Positions 33,825 through 42,945 of a stretch of DNA of 64,000 nucleotides are shown here, one piece after another (within the stretch, counting starts at the first letter, position 1; each line of letters begins with the position of its first letter). Where the stretch lies: assembly GCF_021391395.1 (NCBI RefSeq), contig NZ_CP090059.1, positions 3,209,001 to 3,273,000 of the forward strand. Direction: 5' to 3'. Origin of the DNA: Sphingomonas cannabina. GTDB lineage: Bacteria > Pseudomonadota > Alphaproteobacteria > Sphingomonadales > Sphingomonadaceae. Under the pieces are notes generated by a model. That model worked only from the letters and a program-made list of their open reading frames with translations. It searched no databases and had not been told where the DNA came from. The position numbers and the translations under genes were made by a program.

Positions 33825-34535
33825 TTATTGCAGAAACGCCACTAAAGGAGCGGCGAGAAGGGGCGACAGCGACACGAAGTCCCGGAACAACCGGCGCTGC
33901 GGAGAATCTCCGACGACTATCACGTCATTGGCGTAGATTGGCGGATCGTCATATGCCCCACGCCGTATTGCCGCAATATTATACAGCCCGGCCATCTTAC
34001 GTCCTTCGACAGTACGCAAAATGACGACGTCATCTTGCCGCGCAAACTCCGCAAGACCCTTGGCCGATGCGATCGCACGCATCAGCGTCATCTGGTTGGT
34101 GACGGGATACAACCCCGGTTCAACGACCTGGCCGTCGATCGTGACGACCTGGCTGACCGAACTCTTGATGTTGATCGTCACTTCGGGATTGCGGACGTAA
34201 CGCCCGCTCAAGGCCGCTTCGATCGCCTGCGCCAGCTCCTCCGACGTCTTTCCGCGTGCATCGATCGTGCCCGCAAGCGGCATGGCTATCCGGCCGCTCG
34301 CGTCGACCTGCACTTCTCGGCTGAGATCGGGCACGTTGAAGACATCGATCTGAATCGTATCAAGCGGTCCGATCAGAGCCGGACGATCCCCCACGGTCAG
34401 ATCCTGCCGCGTTGGCGCAGGCAGCGTCGTGCTGTTCTTCACCACGGTCAATTGCGCCGTCGATACCATGGGCTCCCGATGGGCGCACGCCGAAACGGCG
34501 ATCGCCAAAAGGGAAGCGGTGATAACCTTTCGCAT
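33825..34535 (-). CDS. Polysaccharide export outer-membrane lipoprotein (Wza-like)
   Basis: 236 residues. The lipobox is AVSAC (Cys17). The Poly_export domain begins LIGPLDTIQIDVFNVPDLSREVQVDASGRI, and an SLBB-like unit VVTIDGQVVEPGLYPVTNQMTLMRAIASAKGL follows. It is shorter than E. coli Wza (379), with one SLBB repeat, as in GumB-type exporters. It should form the outer-membrane exit channel together with the Wzc protein 12 bases downstream. Confidence 0.92.
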   Translation of the reverse strand: MRKVITASLLAIAVSACAHREPMVSTAQLTVVKNSTTLPAPTRQDLTVGDRPALIGPLDTIQIDVFNVPDLSREVQVDASGRIAMPLAGTIDARGKTSEELAQAIEAALSGRYVRNPEVTINIKSSVSQVVTIDGQVVEPGLYPVTNQMTLMRAIASAKGLAEFARQDDVVILRTVEGRKMAGLYNIAAIRRGAYDDPPIYANDVIVVGDSPQRRLFRDFVSLSPLLAAPLVAFLQ

Positions 34536-34571
34536 ACGCTCGAAAATTTCCAGATAAAGGAGCCGGGCGGG

Positions 34572-35960
34572 CTATAGATGCTGTTTAGAGGCCGGTAAAG
34601 CTGACGAACCGGTCGTTTTCGACCAGTTGTTCAGCCATATCCCTGCGATCACTGCCATGGCCATCATCATCGGTGTCCGCAAGGGATAGTCGAAAATGCT
34701 GGCGACAAAAATCAGCAACAACATGGCGCTGCCCAGGCGTGGGAGCGGATGGTGCCTATCCGGTCGAAGCCACCATGCTTGAACGCTTGCCCATAGCCAC
34801 CATCCCACAGCGGCCAACAGCAGCAGTAGGCCAGCCAGTCCCGTGTCGAGTACGATCTCAAGCCAATCGTTATGTACGTGGTTCAAATAGGTCGGCTTCA
34901 GCAGACCCAATGGTTCGTGCATCCGAAACACCGGATCAAAGGTTCCGAGTCCGGCGCCAAATGGAAAATATTCCTGCACCATCGCCAACACGGTCGGTAA
35001 CGCACGGACGCGCATGTCCGTCCCCGTATCGGCCACGAACACACGATTGATCGAAACTGCACGCCCCGCGGCAACGCTAAGCAACACAGCGATGCCGATG
35101 GCTGCAACCACGCCCGCGACTAATACCCAGGTCACCCACCGCGGATAGGTGGTCAGCCGGCGCCGGATTCGCGACCAGGCAAGCACCAGGCCGATTACGA
35201 TTCCGAGTCCTCCCACAATGATCCCGGCACGCGACCCACTTGCCAGAATGGTTAGGGCGAAGAGCAACAGCAGCCCCAAGGCGGTTGGCGCGCGCCATCT
35301 GGACACGCTGCCGGCCGAAAACGCCCATACCGGCGCGATAAGGCAGCCGAGCGCCGTGAACATCGCGAAGTGGTTGCGATTGGCGAAGGTTCCATCAACT
35401 TCCCCGACTGAATCATTGACGAACGGGTTGTCGAATGGAGCTCCGGAAAATTGCAGCAGCCCCACAAGGCTCGACAGTAAGACTCCAATCAGCAACATCC
35501 CAGGCAGCCACCTCTGCTCATTTTCCCGAAGTCCGACCACCAGCAACAACACCGCGAATGGCACGACTAACGAGAACGCCGCATTGAGCGTGGCATCGGG
35601 CACGATCGACAAGGGCCGCCAAGGTTGCGTCTGTCCGCTCGCTACCGCCGCTTCTATCAGCGGCTGGCGACCTGGCAATGCTTGCCAAACAGCTGGCGGT
35701 AACGGGATGATTTGCAGCAGCGCAATCGCCAGCGCCGCGCCCATCAGCAACGCCACCGGCCAAGCAATCGGAGAAACGCGCTCGCCGAAAAGAAAGAACA
35801 AAATAATCGCGGCCCAGGCGGCAGTGCGAACAACTGCCTGTCCCAATACGCCGGCTTGCGATGCCCCCCCGGCAAGCCAGAGCATACCGAGCAACGCCGC
35901 CAGCAGAATGAAGGCCAGACTCGGCCGAAAATTGGCCATTAGGCGCGGTTTCGATGCCAT
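34572..35960 (-). CDS. O-antigen ligase/polymerase family membrane protein (Wzy_C)
   Basis: 462 residues, about 12 membrane segments. The long periplasmic loop contains the Wzy_C hallmark region FANRNHFAMFTALG and ASGSRAGIIVGGLG, then VLAMVQEYFPFGAGLGTFDPVF and YLNHVHNDWLEIVLDTG, the HNxxLE-like ligase/polymerase block. It may polymerise repeat units or ligate the chain. The locus carries a second polymerase-like gene at 46077, so one of the two may be a ligase. It lies between a glycosyltransferase and wza. Confidence 0.85.
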   Translation of the reverse strand: MASKPRLMANFRPSLAFILLAALLGMLWLAGGASQAGVLGQAVVRTAAWAAIILFFLFGERVSPIAWPVALLMGAALAIALLQIIPLPPAVWQALPGRQPLIEAAVASGQTQPWRPLSIVPDATLNAAFSLVVPFAVLLLVVGLRENEQRWLPGMLLIGVLLSSLVGLLQFSGAPFDNPFVNDSVGEVDGTFANRNHFAMFTALGCLIAPVWAFSAGSVSRWRAPTALGLLLLFALTILASGSRAGIIVGGLGIVIGLVLAWSRIRRRLTTYPRWVTWVLVAGVVAAIGIAVLLSVAAGRAVSINRVFVADTGTDMRVRALPTVLAMVQEYFPFGAGLGTFDPVFRMHEPLGLLKPTYLNHVHNDWLEIVLDTGLAGLLLLLAAVGWWLWASVQAWWLRPDRHHPLPRLGSAMLLLIFVASIFDYPLRTPMMMAMAVIAGIWLNNWSKTTGSSALPASKQHL

Positions 35961-35969
35961 GTCGGTACT

Positions 35970-37277
35970 CTAACTCCTCGTTGCCGTCGGCACGTCCATC
36001 GATTTCTTCCCAACGCGGCATTCATCGATCCATGATACTAGGGCATCTACCATATGCTGCCTGCCGAACTCTTGTAAGCCATAGCGCCTCCCGTTCCGCC
36101 CCATCGACGCCCGCTGCTCCCCATCCATCTCCATCAGACGCCGTGCCTGGGCGGCGAGTGCTGGACCGTCTCCCGCTGGCGCCACCAGTCCCGCCCCGGC
36201 TTCCTTGATCACGCGCGCGCCCTCGCCATCCAGCATGGTGAGCAATGGCTTTCCCGCGGCGAGATAGCTCTGAACCTTACCCGGGATGGTCATGCTCCAG
36301 ACCGGCTCGTTGCGCAACGTCACCAGCAGCGCATCCGCACCGGCAAAGAAGGATGGCATACGTTCTAGCGGGTAACGGCCGAGCAGGACGACCCGATCGG
36401 TCAACCCACGCCGCCGGATCTCCTCGCGCACCTGCGGCGCAGCGCGGCCATCGCCGACGACAAGCCATCGCACGCCGGGCGTGTCGCGCAGCGCATCGGC
36501 CGCGTCCAGTATCGCGGGAAAATCCTGCGCTTCGCCGATATTGCCCGCGAACAGAATCTTGAAATCATCGGCATAGGGAGCGAGTTCCGGCGCAGCCTCG
36601 ACGGGCGCGGCACTCCCCGTGTCGAAGATCGCTTCCGCCCAGCCGGGGAAATAGCGGATCTTGCCGGCCCCGCCGGCAAGCCTCGCCACCTTCGGTTCGA
36701 ATGCGCGCGACTGCACGAGGATACGATCGCACTGCGCATAGACGAAGCGCACCAGCCTCCCCACGGCGCTGAGCAAGCGCGGCGATTTCACCACGCCGAT
36801 CGCCGAAAGCGTATCGGGCCATAGATCGAGGATCCACATCAGCATTGGCGCGCGCTTCAGCCTGCGCAGCAGCGCTGCCGGTAACGCCGCCGTGATCGGC
36901 GACGTCTGGAAAACGAAGATCGCGTCGAACGGCCGGCCGCGCAGCTTCCATGTACCGACCAGCGACGCGCTGATTGCGAAGCTTAGATAGTTGAGCATGA
37001 GCCACAGGCTCGATTGCCCCCGTGGAATGACCGGTACCCGTATGACCGGCACATCGCCGAAGCGATCGAACGCAGCCGGATCGGCACGATAGGCCGGGAA
37101 GATATATCCTTCCGGATAGTTAGGTTTGCCCGTCAGTACAGTTACTTCATGGCCACGCCTTACAAGCTCCGCAGACAGGTCGTTGATCCGAAAATTTTCT
37201 GGCCAGAAATATTGACTGACGATAAGTAGACGAAGCGCTCTTTCAGAATCCGGTTCCCGCCTATTCATCTTGATCAA
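35970..37277 (-). CDS. Glycosyltransferase family 4 (WbuB-like)
   Basis: About 435 residues. The start region RLLIVSQYFWPENFRINDLSAELVRRGHEVTVLTGKPNYPEG is typical of WbuB-type GT4 enzymes. KILFAGNIGEAQDFPAIL and GKVQSYLAAGKPLLTMLDGEGARVIKEAGAG (EAGAG donor-binding region) follow. WbuB-like enzymes transfer L-FucNAc-type residues, which fits the fnlABC genes nearby; this specificity is inference. The start is TTG 37277 in a TTGA overlap with the methyltransferase stop, or ATG 37268. Confidence 0.88.
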   Translation of the reverse strand: MIKMNRREPDSERALRLLIVSQYFWPENFRINDLSAELVRRGHEVTVLTGKPNYPEGYIFPAYRADPAAFDRFGDVPVIRVPVIPRGQSSLWLMLNYLSFAISASLVGTWKLRGRPFDAIFVFQTSPITAALPAALLRRLKRAPMLMWILDLWPDTLSAIGVVKSPRLLSAVGRLVRFVYAQCDRILVQSRAFEPKVARLAGGAGKIRYFPGWAEAIFDTGSAAPVEAAPELAPYADDFKILFAGNIGEAQDFPAILDAADALRDTPGVRWLVVGDGRAAPQVREEIRRRGLTDRVVLLGRYPLERMPSFFAGADALLVTLRNEPVWSMTIPGKVQSYLAAGKPLLTMLDGEGARVIKEAGAGLVAPAGDGPALAAQARRLMEMDGEQRASMGRNGRRYGLQEFGRQHMVDALVSWIDECRVGKKSMDVPTATRS

Positions 37278-37990
37278 GCCGGCACTAGTACGAAGCTGTC
37301 CCGTCGGATCGCCTTGATCAACAGCGCGCGCAATGGCGTAGAGATGCGCTCAGCTCGGCCGATGCGACTGTCGGTCACGCGATAACCCGCCTCGGCGAAG
37401 AGTGCTCGCCATTCTTCATGAGATCGGAACCGCACGCCAACCCCAAAGGTGTTAGCCTTGAACGCAGGAACGAAATCGGAGATTCTCTTAGCGATGGCTG
37501 ATAAAAGCCGGCTCGAAGTTATTTCATATATCAGCCGACCTGATAAGTTCAACGCATAGGATTGATAGATATATTCATTGACGAACAAGTAATCTACTTT
37601 GCCGCGCCACGCCCTCAGAGCCTTGATCTGAAGCTGACGCGTTTCCGCTTCAGTGGCGCCGACGAGATGGTGCAGGATCAGATTGAACGTGACCACGCCT
37701 TCGTCGCCGTCCGCAATCGGCGAGAGCGCATCGCCGATGCGGCCATCGACCCCCAGCTTTCGGCATTCCTCAATCGAGCGCGGATCCATGTCGATCACCC
37801 GCGTGCTTTCGCCCGCCATTTCCGCCAGCTGCCTGGCGAAAAATCCACAACCGCCCCCGATATCGACCACTCGCTTGCCGCCACGGCCGCTGCCCAGCAT
37901 ATCGCGGAAATCCCTGACCTGATCATCGACGAATTCATCGTGATAAAAGGCTTCGATCTGCTCGGCGGAAAGCTTCGTCTGAATGACCAT
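37274..37990 (-). CDS. Class I SAM-dependent methyltransferase
   Basis: 238 residues. Motif I is VVDIGGGCGFFARQLAE, with the acidic VIDMDPRSIEECRKLG (motif II) and VVTFNLILHHLVG (motif IV). It probably methylates a sugar or lipid-linked intermediate of the polysaccharide; the acceptor is unknown. It lies after fnlC, separated by 75 bases. Confidence 0.82.
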   Translation of the reverse strand: MVIQTKLSAEQIEAFYHDEFVDDQVRDFRDMLGSGRGGKRVVDIGGGCGFFARQLAEMAGESTRVIDMDPRSIEECRKLGVDGRIGDALSPIADGDEGVVTFNLILHHLVGATEAETRQLQIKALRAWRGKVDYLFVNEYIYQSYALNLSGRLIYEITSSRLLSAIAKRISDFVPAFKANTFGVGVRFRSHEEWRALFAEAGYRVTDSRIGRAERISTPLRALLIKAIRRDSFVLVPA

Positions 37991-38065
37991 ATCCTTGAAA
38001 TCCCATACTCTTTCAGACAGACGCCATGTTAGACCAAAGGGGCATCGCGCGGAACGCGGCGGCTC

Positions 38066-39196
38066 TCAATATTCCCTCCACACCACTCTCCGAACATAGT
38101 CCGTATAACTATGCAGGATGCGCACCACCTTGGCCGACACGTTTGGCATTGAATAATCGGCAACTAGGCGCAGGTCGCGCTGCTCGCGACGGCCCTGCGT
38201 CGCCAGGATCGCCATGGCCTGCTGCACGCGTTCGAGGCTGAGGCCGGTCATCATCACCACCCCCTCCTCCATCCCTTCGGGCCGTTCGTGCGCCTCGCGG
38301 ATGTTGACCGCCGGGAAGTTCAGGATCGACGATTCCTCTGTGATCGTGCCACTGTCCGAAAGCACGATGCGCGCCGATTTTTGCAGCCGCACATAATCGT
38401 GGAAGCCGAGCGGCTTTCCAAGCCGGACTTGGGGATGGAACGAGATACCGGCCGCATCGATCCGGTTCTTGGTTCGAGGATGCGTCGAGACGATCACGGG
38501 CCGGTCATAGGTTTCGGCAACATGGTTCACGATTTCGACCAGGCGAAAGAAGGTTCGATCGGACTCGATATTCTCCTCGCGATGCGCGCTGACCACGAAA
38601 TAATCCTGTTCGGCGAGGCCAAGCCGCTCGAGCACATCGGACGCGTCGATCCGGTCCATATAGTGGTGGAGCACCTCGAACATGGGGCTGCCGGTCTTGA
38701 TTATGCGATCGGGCGGCAGCCCCTCGGCAAGGAGATACTCGCGCGCGATATCGCTGTAAGTCAGGTTCACGTCAGCGGTGTGATCGACGATCCGGCGGTT
38801 CGTCTCCTCCGGCACGCGCGCGTCGAAGCAGCGATTGCCAGCCTCCATATGGAAAATCGGCACGCGGCGGCGCTTGGCGGGGATCACCGACAGGCAGCTG
38901 TTGGTATCACCGAGCACGAGGAGCGCATCGGGCCGCTCCACTTTTAGCACGTCCTCCATGGCGATCAGGATATTACCGATCGTAGCCGAGGCGCTGCCCT
39001 TGGCGGCCTCGAGGAAGTGATCCGGCTTGCGGATGCCGAGATCGTCGAAGAACACCTGGCTCAGCTCGTAATCATAGTTCTGGCCAGTATGGACCAGAAT
39101 ATGATCGCAATGCGCGTCCAGCGCACACAGCACTCGCGACAGGCGGATGATTTCCGGTCGCGTGCCGACCACGGTCATCACCTTCAGCTTCTTCAT
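38066..39196 (-). CDS. fnlC: FnlC/CapG-type 2-epimerase for UDP-L-FucNAc
   Basis: 376 residues. It closely follows the FnlC/WbjD/CapG subgroup: MKKLKVMTVVGTRPEIIRLS, LVLGDTNSCLSVIPAKRRRVPIFHMEAGNRCFD, VPEETNRRIVDHTADVNLTYSD, VSAHREENI and LSDSGTITEESSILNFPAVNIREAHERPEG. These differ from WecB (22914). It performs the last step to UDP-L-FucNAc, C2 epimerisation of UDP-L-PneNAc. It lies five bases after fnlB. Confidence 0.93.
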   Translation of the reverse strand: MKKLKVMTVVGTRPEIIRLSRVLCALDAHCDHILVHTGQNYDYELSQVFFDDLGIRKPDHFLEAAKGSASATIGNILIAMEDVLKVERPDALLVLGDTNSCLSVIPAKRRRVPIFHMEAGNRCFDARVPEETNRRIVDHTADVNLTYSDIAREYLLAEGLPPDRIIKTGSPMFEVLHHYMDRIDASDVLERLGLAEQDYFVVSAHREENIESDRTFFRLVEIVNHVAETYDRPVIVSTHPRTKNRIDAAGISFHPQVRLGKPLGFHDYVRLQKSARIVLSDSGTITEESSILNFPAVNIREAHERPEGMEEGVVMMTGLSLERVQQAMAILATQGRREQRDLRLVADYSMPNVSAKVVRILHSYTDYVRRVVWREY

Positions 39197-39201
39197 GGCA
39201 G

Positions 39202-40302
39202 TCAGACTTTCATGGCGACGGTGTCGGGCCGGGCGCGGTCAAAAATCTCGTTCGCCCACAGCATGACGATCAGTTCGTTGTCGCCGATGTTGGTGATGTT
39301 ATGCGTCCAGCCCGGAATCGTTTCCACGATCCGGCCCTCATGCCCCTCCACGACGATCTCGTGACGCTGTCCGCTTTGAAGATCGCGGAAGCCGAAATGC
39401 GCACGGCCAGAAATGACGAGGAACTTCTCGACCTTGCTATGGTGATAATGATCGCCACGCGTGATGCCGGGGCCGGCGGTGAAATAGGAGAATTGGCCGC
39501 TATCAGAAGTCTTCAGCATCTCGACGAAGCGGCCGCGCAGATCGGCGTGGATCGGCACTCTGTAGTCGAACAGATCGACCGGCAGATAGCTCAAATAGGT
39601 GGAATACAGGGCGCGCGTCAGCCCTGTGCCGACGCGCGGTGTCGTCAGGGTGCCACGGCTCTCCGGAAAGCTGCGGATAATCTCCGCCAGCTCGCCCACG
39701 GTCGTCTGATAAGCGGGCGTCACCTCATGATATCCGGTTGAGACGCCCTGCTCGATCAAGCGCAGGAACACTTCAACGACATCGTCGACATAGACGAGCC
39801 GCAGCGTTGCGCTCGGGTCATGAATCTCGATCGTCTCGCCACGCGCGACGCGATGGCAGAAGGTGGCTACTGCGGAATTATAATTGGGCCGCGCCCATTT
39901 GCCGAACACATTAGGCAAGCGAAAGATCGCGATCGGCGCGCTCGAAGCCTCGCCATGCGTAAGCAGGACCGCCTCGGCCGCGACCTTGCTGTTGCCATAA
40001 GGCTGATCGCGATCGGCCTGGATAGAGGAGGAATAGATGATCGGCGCTGGATTGCCGGCCTCAGCCAACATGGTGCAAAGTTGACGGGTCAGTCCCACAT
40101 TGCCGGTTTCAAATTCCGCCACATCGGCGGGACGATTAACTCCTGCCAGATGGACGACGAGTTCCGCCTCGCGCACGGCGTTCAGCCAGCTCTGCGCGTC
40201 GGTATCGCGGCTGATCGCCAGCACCGTATGACCGACTTCGCCAAGGCGCACTGCCACGTTGCGCCCCATGAAGCCGTTCGCGCCAGTAACCAGGACCTTC
40301 AT
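39202..40302 (-). CDS. fnlB: FnlB/CapF-type bifunctional reductase/epimerase
   Basis: 366 residues. The N-terminal SDR domain begins MKVLVTGANGFMGRNVAVRLG and continues FRLPNVFGKWARPNYNSAVATF. The C-terminal cupin (from about residue 245) includes FSYFTAGPGITRGDHYHHSKVEKFLVISGRAHFGFRD, the His-rich metal site of CapF. The cupin epimerises C3 and the SDR domain reduces C4 of the FnlA product. It overlaps fnlA by four bases. Confidence 0.93.
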   Translation of the reverse strand: MKVLVTGANGFMGRNVAVRLGEVGHTVLAISRDTDAQSWLNAVREAELVVHLAGVNRPADVAEFETGNVGLTRQLCTMLAEAGNPAPIIYSSSIQADRDQPYGNSKVAAEAVLLTHGEASSAPIAIFRLPNVFGKWARPNYNSAVATFCHRVARGETIEIHDPSATLRLVYVDDVVEVFLRLIEQGVSTGYHEVTPAYQTTVGELAEIIRSFPESRGTLTTPRVGTGLTRALYSTYLSYLPVDLFDYRVPIHADLRGRFVEMLKTSDSGQFSYFTAGPGITRGDHYHHSKVEKFLVISGRAHFGFRDLQSGQRHEIVVEGHEGRIVETIPGWTHNITNIGDNELIVMLWANEIFDRARPDTVAMKV

Positions 40303-41339
40303 GCGTAGGCATCCTCGGAAATCGGTTCGTTGCGCAGCACGCGATGGATCAACGGCAGCTTGAGCAGCAACTCCTTCATGCCTTCGACGTCGAGCCGACG
40401 AGTATTGTGCGAATTATATTCCTCGCCCTGGCTCAGCCGCGCTTCGCCTTGCTCGACAAACTTGTCATAGTTGAGGTCGCGTCCGTCAGGCGGTACGCGG
40501 AAATAGTCGCCCATATCGTCGGCGACTGCGCGCTCCTCGCGGCTCAGTAGGGATTCGAACAGTTTCTCGCCATGACGGGTGCCGATGACGCGCACTTCGT
40601 GGTCGTGCCGGTGAAGCAGTTCCTTCATCGCTGCCACGAGTGTGTTGACGGTCGCCGCCGGCGCCTTCTGGACGAAGATGTCGCCGTTGTTGCCGTGGGT
40701 GAAGGCATAAAGCACCAGCTCGACTGCATCGTCGAGTGTCATCATGAATCGCGTCATGTTGCCATCGGTAATGGTGATCGGGCGCCCAGCCAGCATCTGA
40801 TCGACAAACAGCGGGATCACCGATCCACGCGACGCCATCACATTGCCGTAACGGGTACCGCAGATAACGGTGCCGGTGCCCTCCAAATTGCGCGAGGACG
40901 CGACCATCACCTTTTCCATCATCGCCTTGCTGATACCCATGGCGTTGATCGGATAAACAGCTTTGTCCGTCGACAGGCAAACGACACGCTTCACGCCAGC
41001 GGCGACGGCCGCGGTCAAAACATTCTCGGTGCCGAAGACATTGGTGCGCACCGCCTGCATCGGATGGAATTCGCAGCTCGGCACCTGCTTCAGCGCCGCG
41101 GCGTGGAAGACATAATCTACCCCGCGCATCGCCGGCGCCACGCTGCGCTCATCACGCACGTCGCCCAGATAGAATTTTATCCGCGAGCTGTTGTACAGCT
41201 TGCGCATATCGTCCTGCTTCTTCTCGTCACGGCTGAAGATTCGGATCTCGCGCAGGCCGGAATCGAGGAAGCGACGCAGCACTGCATTGCCGAAGGAGCC
41301 AGTACCGCCGGTGATAAGCAGAATCTTGTTTGTGAACAT
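40299..41339 (-). CDS. fnlA: FnlA/CapE/WbjB-type UDP-GlcNAc 4,6-dehydratase (5-inverting)
   Basis: 346 residues. ILLITGGTGSFGNAVLRRFL is the NAD site. HAAALKQVPSCEFHPMQAVRTNVFGTENVL and STDKAVYPINAMGISKAMMEKVM are the family blocks, with Met in place of the usual catalytic Tyr as in CapE. The end YNSHNTRRLDVEGMKELLLKL is characteristic of FnlA. It takes UDP-GlcNAc to a 4-keto-6-deoxy intermediate, the first step of UDP-L-FucNAc synthesis. It lies 13 bases after the hisF-like gene. Confidence 0.94.
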   Translation of the reverse strand: MFTNKILLITGGTGSFGNAVLRRFLDSGLREIRIFSRDEKKQDDMRKLYNSSRIKFYLGDVRDERSVAPAMRGVDYVFHAAALKQVPSCEFHPMQAVRTNVFGTENVLTAAVAAGVKRVVCLSTDKAVYPINAMGISKAMMEKVMVASSRNLEGTGTVICGTRYGNVMASRGSVIPLFVDQMLAGRPITITDGNMTRFMMTLDDAVELVLYAFTHGNNGDIFVQKAPAATVNTLVAAMKELLHRHDHEVRVIGTRHGEKLFESLLSREERAVADDMGDYFRVPPDGRDLNYDKFVEQGEARLSQGEEYNSHNTRRLDVEGMKELLLKLPLIHRVLRNEPISEDAYA

Positions 41340-41352
41340 TCTCTTTCCTTAA

Positions 41353-42129
41353 TCAGGCGGCGAGCGCGGCGCGCACCATGGCCTCCTTGATGTCCGGCGC
41401 CGGATAATTGATGAGCACCGCGCGATAGGCGCCCTTGAACACGAATAAGCTGCCGGCAGCCGCTCCGACCACGCCGACCTCGCGGATCAGCGCCTCGATA
41501 TCGTCCAATGATCCAGCGCCACCCAGGAAAGTGACCGGCACGCCCACCGCCTCTCGAACCCGCGTGGCCAACGTCAGATCGTAACCTTTCATCGTTCCGT
41601 CGAGATCGATTGAATTCACCACGATCTCGCCGGCACCGAGCCGCGCCGCTTCCTGGGCGAAGGCGATCGGATCAATCTTGTGGGCACGTTTCGCATTGCG
41701 TGTGCGCAGCTCATGGCCGCCAAGCATCTTCTTGCGGACGTCGAGTACTACCACGACACTTTGCCGCCCGATCTCGGCCGCAATTTCGGCGATTAGCTCC
41801 GGCCGTTCGACCGCCGCCGCACTAATGGCGACTTTCTCGACGCCCAGGCCGATGATCCGTTTCGCCTGCGCTGCGGTCCGTACCCCGCCGCCGTAGCAAA
41901 GTGGCATACGGCATTCTGCCGCCAGATGCGCGATTACGGCGTAGTCGGGCTCTACACCGTTCGCAGTCGCATCGATATCGAGCACAACGAGTTCATCACT
42001 CTCCTTCTCGTTGAAGATTTTAACCGCATTGATCGGATCGCCGACATATTTGGGATCCTTGAACCCCACGGTCTTCACCAAGCCGCCTTCATGGATCAGC
42101 AAACAGGGAATGATGCGCGGTCGCAACAT
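41353..42129 (-). CDS. wbuZ: HisF-like cyclase subunit homologue of sugar-amidine module (WbuZ type)
   Basis: 258 residues, HisF barrel. It begins MLRPRIIPCLLIHEGGLVKT. Position 11, the catalytic acid Asp of true HisF (IPCLD), is Leu here, whereas Asp130 (VVVVLDVRKK) is kept. The barrel blocks LVVLDIDATANG, CYGGGVRTAAQAKRI and GGAGSLDDIEALI are normal. This is the pattern of polysaccharide-locus HisF paralogues that pass ammonia to an amidotransferase and do not make IGP. The start at 42129 sits one base after the micro-ORF stop; an in-frame ATG 14 codons earlier is inside that ORF. Confidence 0.9.
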   Translation of the reverse strand: MLRPRIIPCLLIHEGGLVKTVGFKDPKYVGDPINAVKIFNEKESDELVVLDIDATANGVEPDYAVIAHLAAECRMPLCYGGGVRTAAQAKRIIGLGVEKVAISAAAVERPELIAEIAAEIGRQSVVVVLDVRKKMLGGHELRTRNAKRAHKIDPIAFAQEAARLGAGEIVVNSIDLDGTMKGYDLTLATRVREAVGVPVTFLGGAGSLDDIEALIREVGVVGAAAGSLFVFKGAYRAVLINYPAPDIKEAMVRAALAA

Positions 42130-42130
42130 G

Positions 42131-42196
42131 TCAGAGCTCCGCGAGGTTCTTGCGCCGTGCGAATAGGTCATTGTCGAACGGGAACGCCGTCATCAT
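42131..42196 (-). CDS. Possible 21-residue micro-ORF, doubly coupled
   Basis: It begins with ATGATGA overlapping the deacetylase stop and ends TGA one base before the hisF-like ATG (TGACATG). It encodes 21 residues starting MMTAFPFDNDLFARR and ending NLAEL. It is either a real coupled micro-protein, a translational bridge, or the leftover of a deleted gene. No similarity is recognised. The exact fit to both neighbours is the main support. Confidence 0.35.
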   Translation of the reverse strand: MMTAFPFDNDLFARRKNLAEL

Positions 42197-42945
42197 GCAG
42201 GATTGCCTTCCATCAGAGCTGCCCGCCACTTGCCATAGGCCGTTACCGTGCCGGCAACGGCATCGTCGATATGTCTCATCCGCGCAGAGACAAAATTGCG
42301 AATAAGCGGGACAGCTTCGCGCTCGCCGTCCCCCACCCACCAGATCGGATGGGTCAGTAGCTGAACCGCCGTTCCTGCGGCAATCGCCGGATGATCCAGC
42401 GGGTGGCCATAATGCCACCCGCCATTGCTATCGGAGATATAGGCGATCTCAGAGAAGAACGCGGGCTCATAAGTGTGTCGCCGGCCGGCAAATCGTCTGG
42501 AGAGATTGAGAAGCTCCGGTGCGGGACGATGGAAGGATATCGTATCAACCGGACGCCCGGTCAGCGTGGAAAGGATATCGCACTCGCGCTCGGCGGCGAC
42601 GTCGAGATCGCACGCGGGATACTGCGTGGCATCGAAATGCAGGCCGATCTCGTGCCCACAGTCCATAATTTGGGTCATCAGCGCCCGGCTCTTCGCCGAT
42701 GCCGGGTTGTATATGTCCGTCGACAGTAGCACGAAATAGGTCGAGGTAACGCCCATCTCTCCCTCGACCTGAGCCATTGTGGCCGCATGCTCCAACGAAA
42801 GGTCGACGTCGTGCCGGAGATACATGCAGGGCTCCTCCGGTCGCAAATCCTGCAACCTGACCGAGGAATAGCCGTTATCGCGAAGACGAACGAGGAGTGA
42901 CCGATAGCGGTCAAGCACAAAACCGCTCAACGCATTAGTCAGCAT
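42193..42945 (-). CDS. Polysaccharide deacetylase-like (NodB-fold) protein
   Basis: 250 residues. NodB motifs are present: RHDVD at 44-48 (catalytic base and metal Asp), GHEIGLHFD at 97-105 (metal His pair), SFHRP at 136-140 and LTHPIWW at 196-202 (motif 5). This points to a working metal-dependent deacetylase with a variant motif 1. No signal peptide, so it acts in the cytosol, presumably on a nucleotide sugar or lipid-linked sugar. It overlaps the upstream LpxD-like gene by 11 bases. Confidence 0.82.
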   Translation of the reverse strand: MLTNALSGFVLDRYRSLLVRLRDNGYSSVRLQDLRPEEPCMYLRHDVDLSLEHAATMAQVEGEMGVTSTYFVLLSTDIYNPASAKSRALMTQIMDCGHEIGLHFDATQYPACDLDVAAERECDILSTLTGRPVDTISFHRPAPELLNLSRRFAGRRHTYEPAFFSEIAYISDSNGGWHYGHPLDHPAIAAGTAVQLLTHPIWWVGDGEREAVPLIRNFVSARMRHIDDAVAGTVTAYGKWRAALMEGNPA

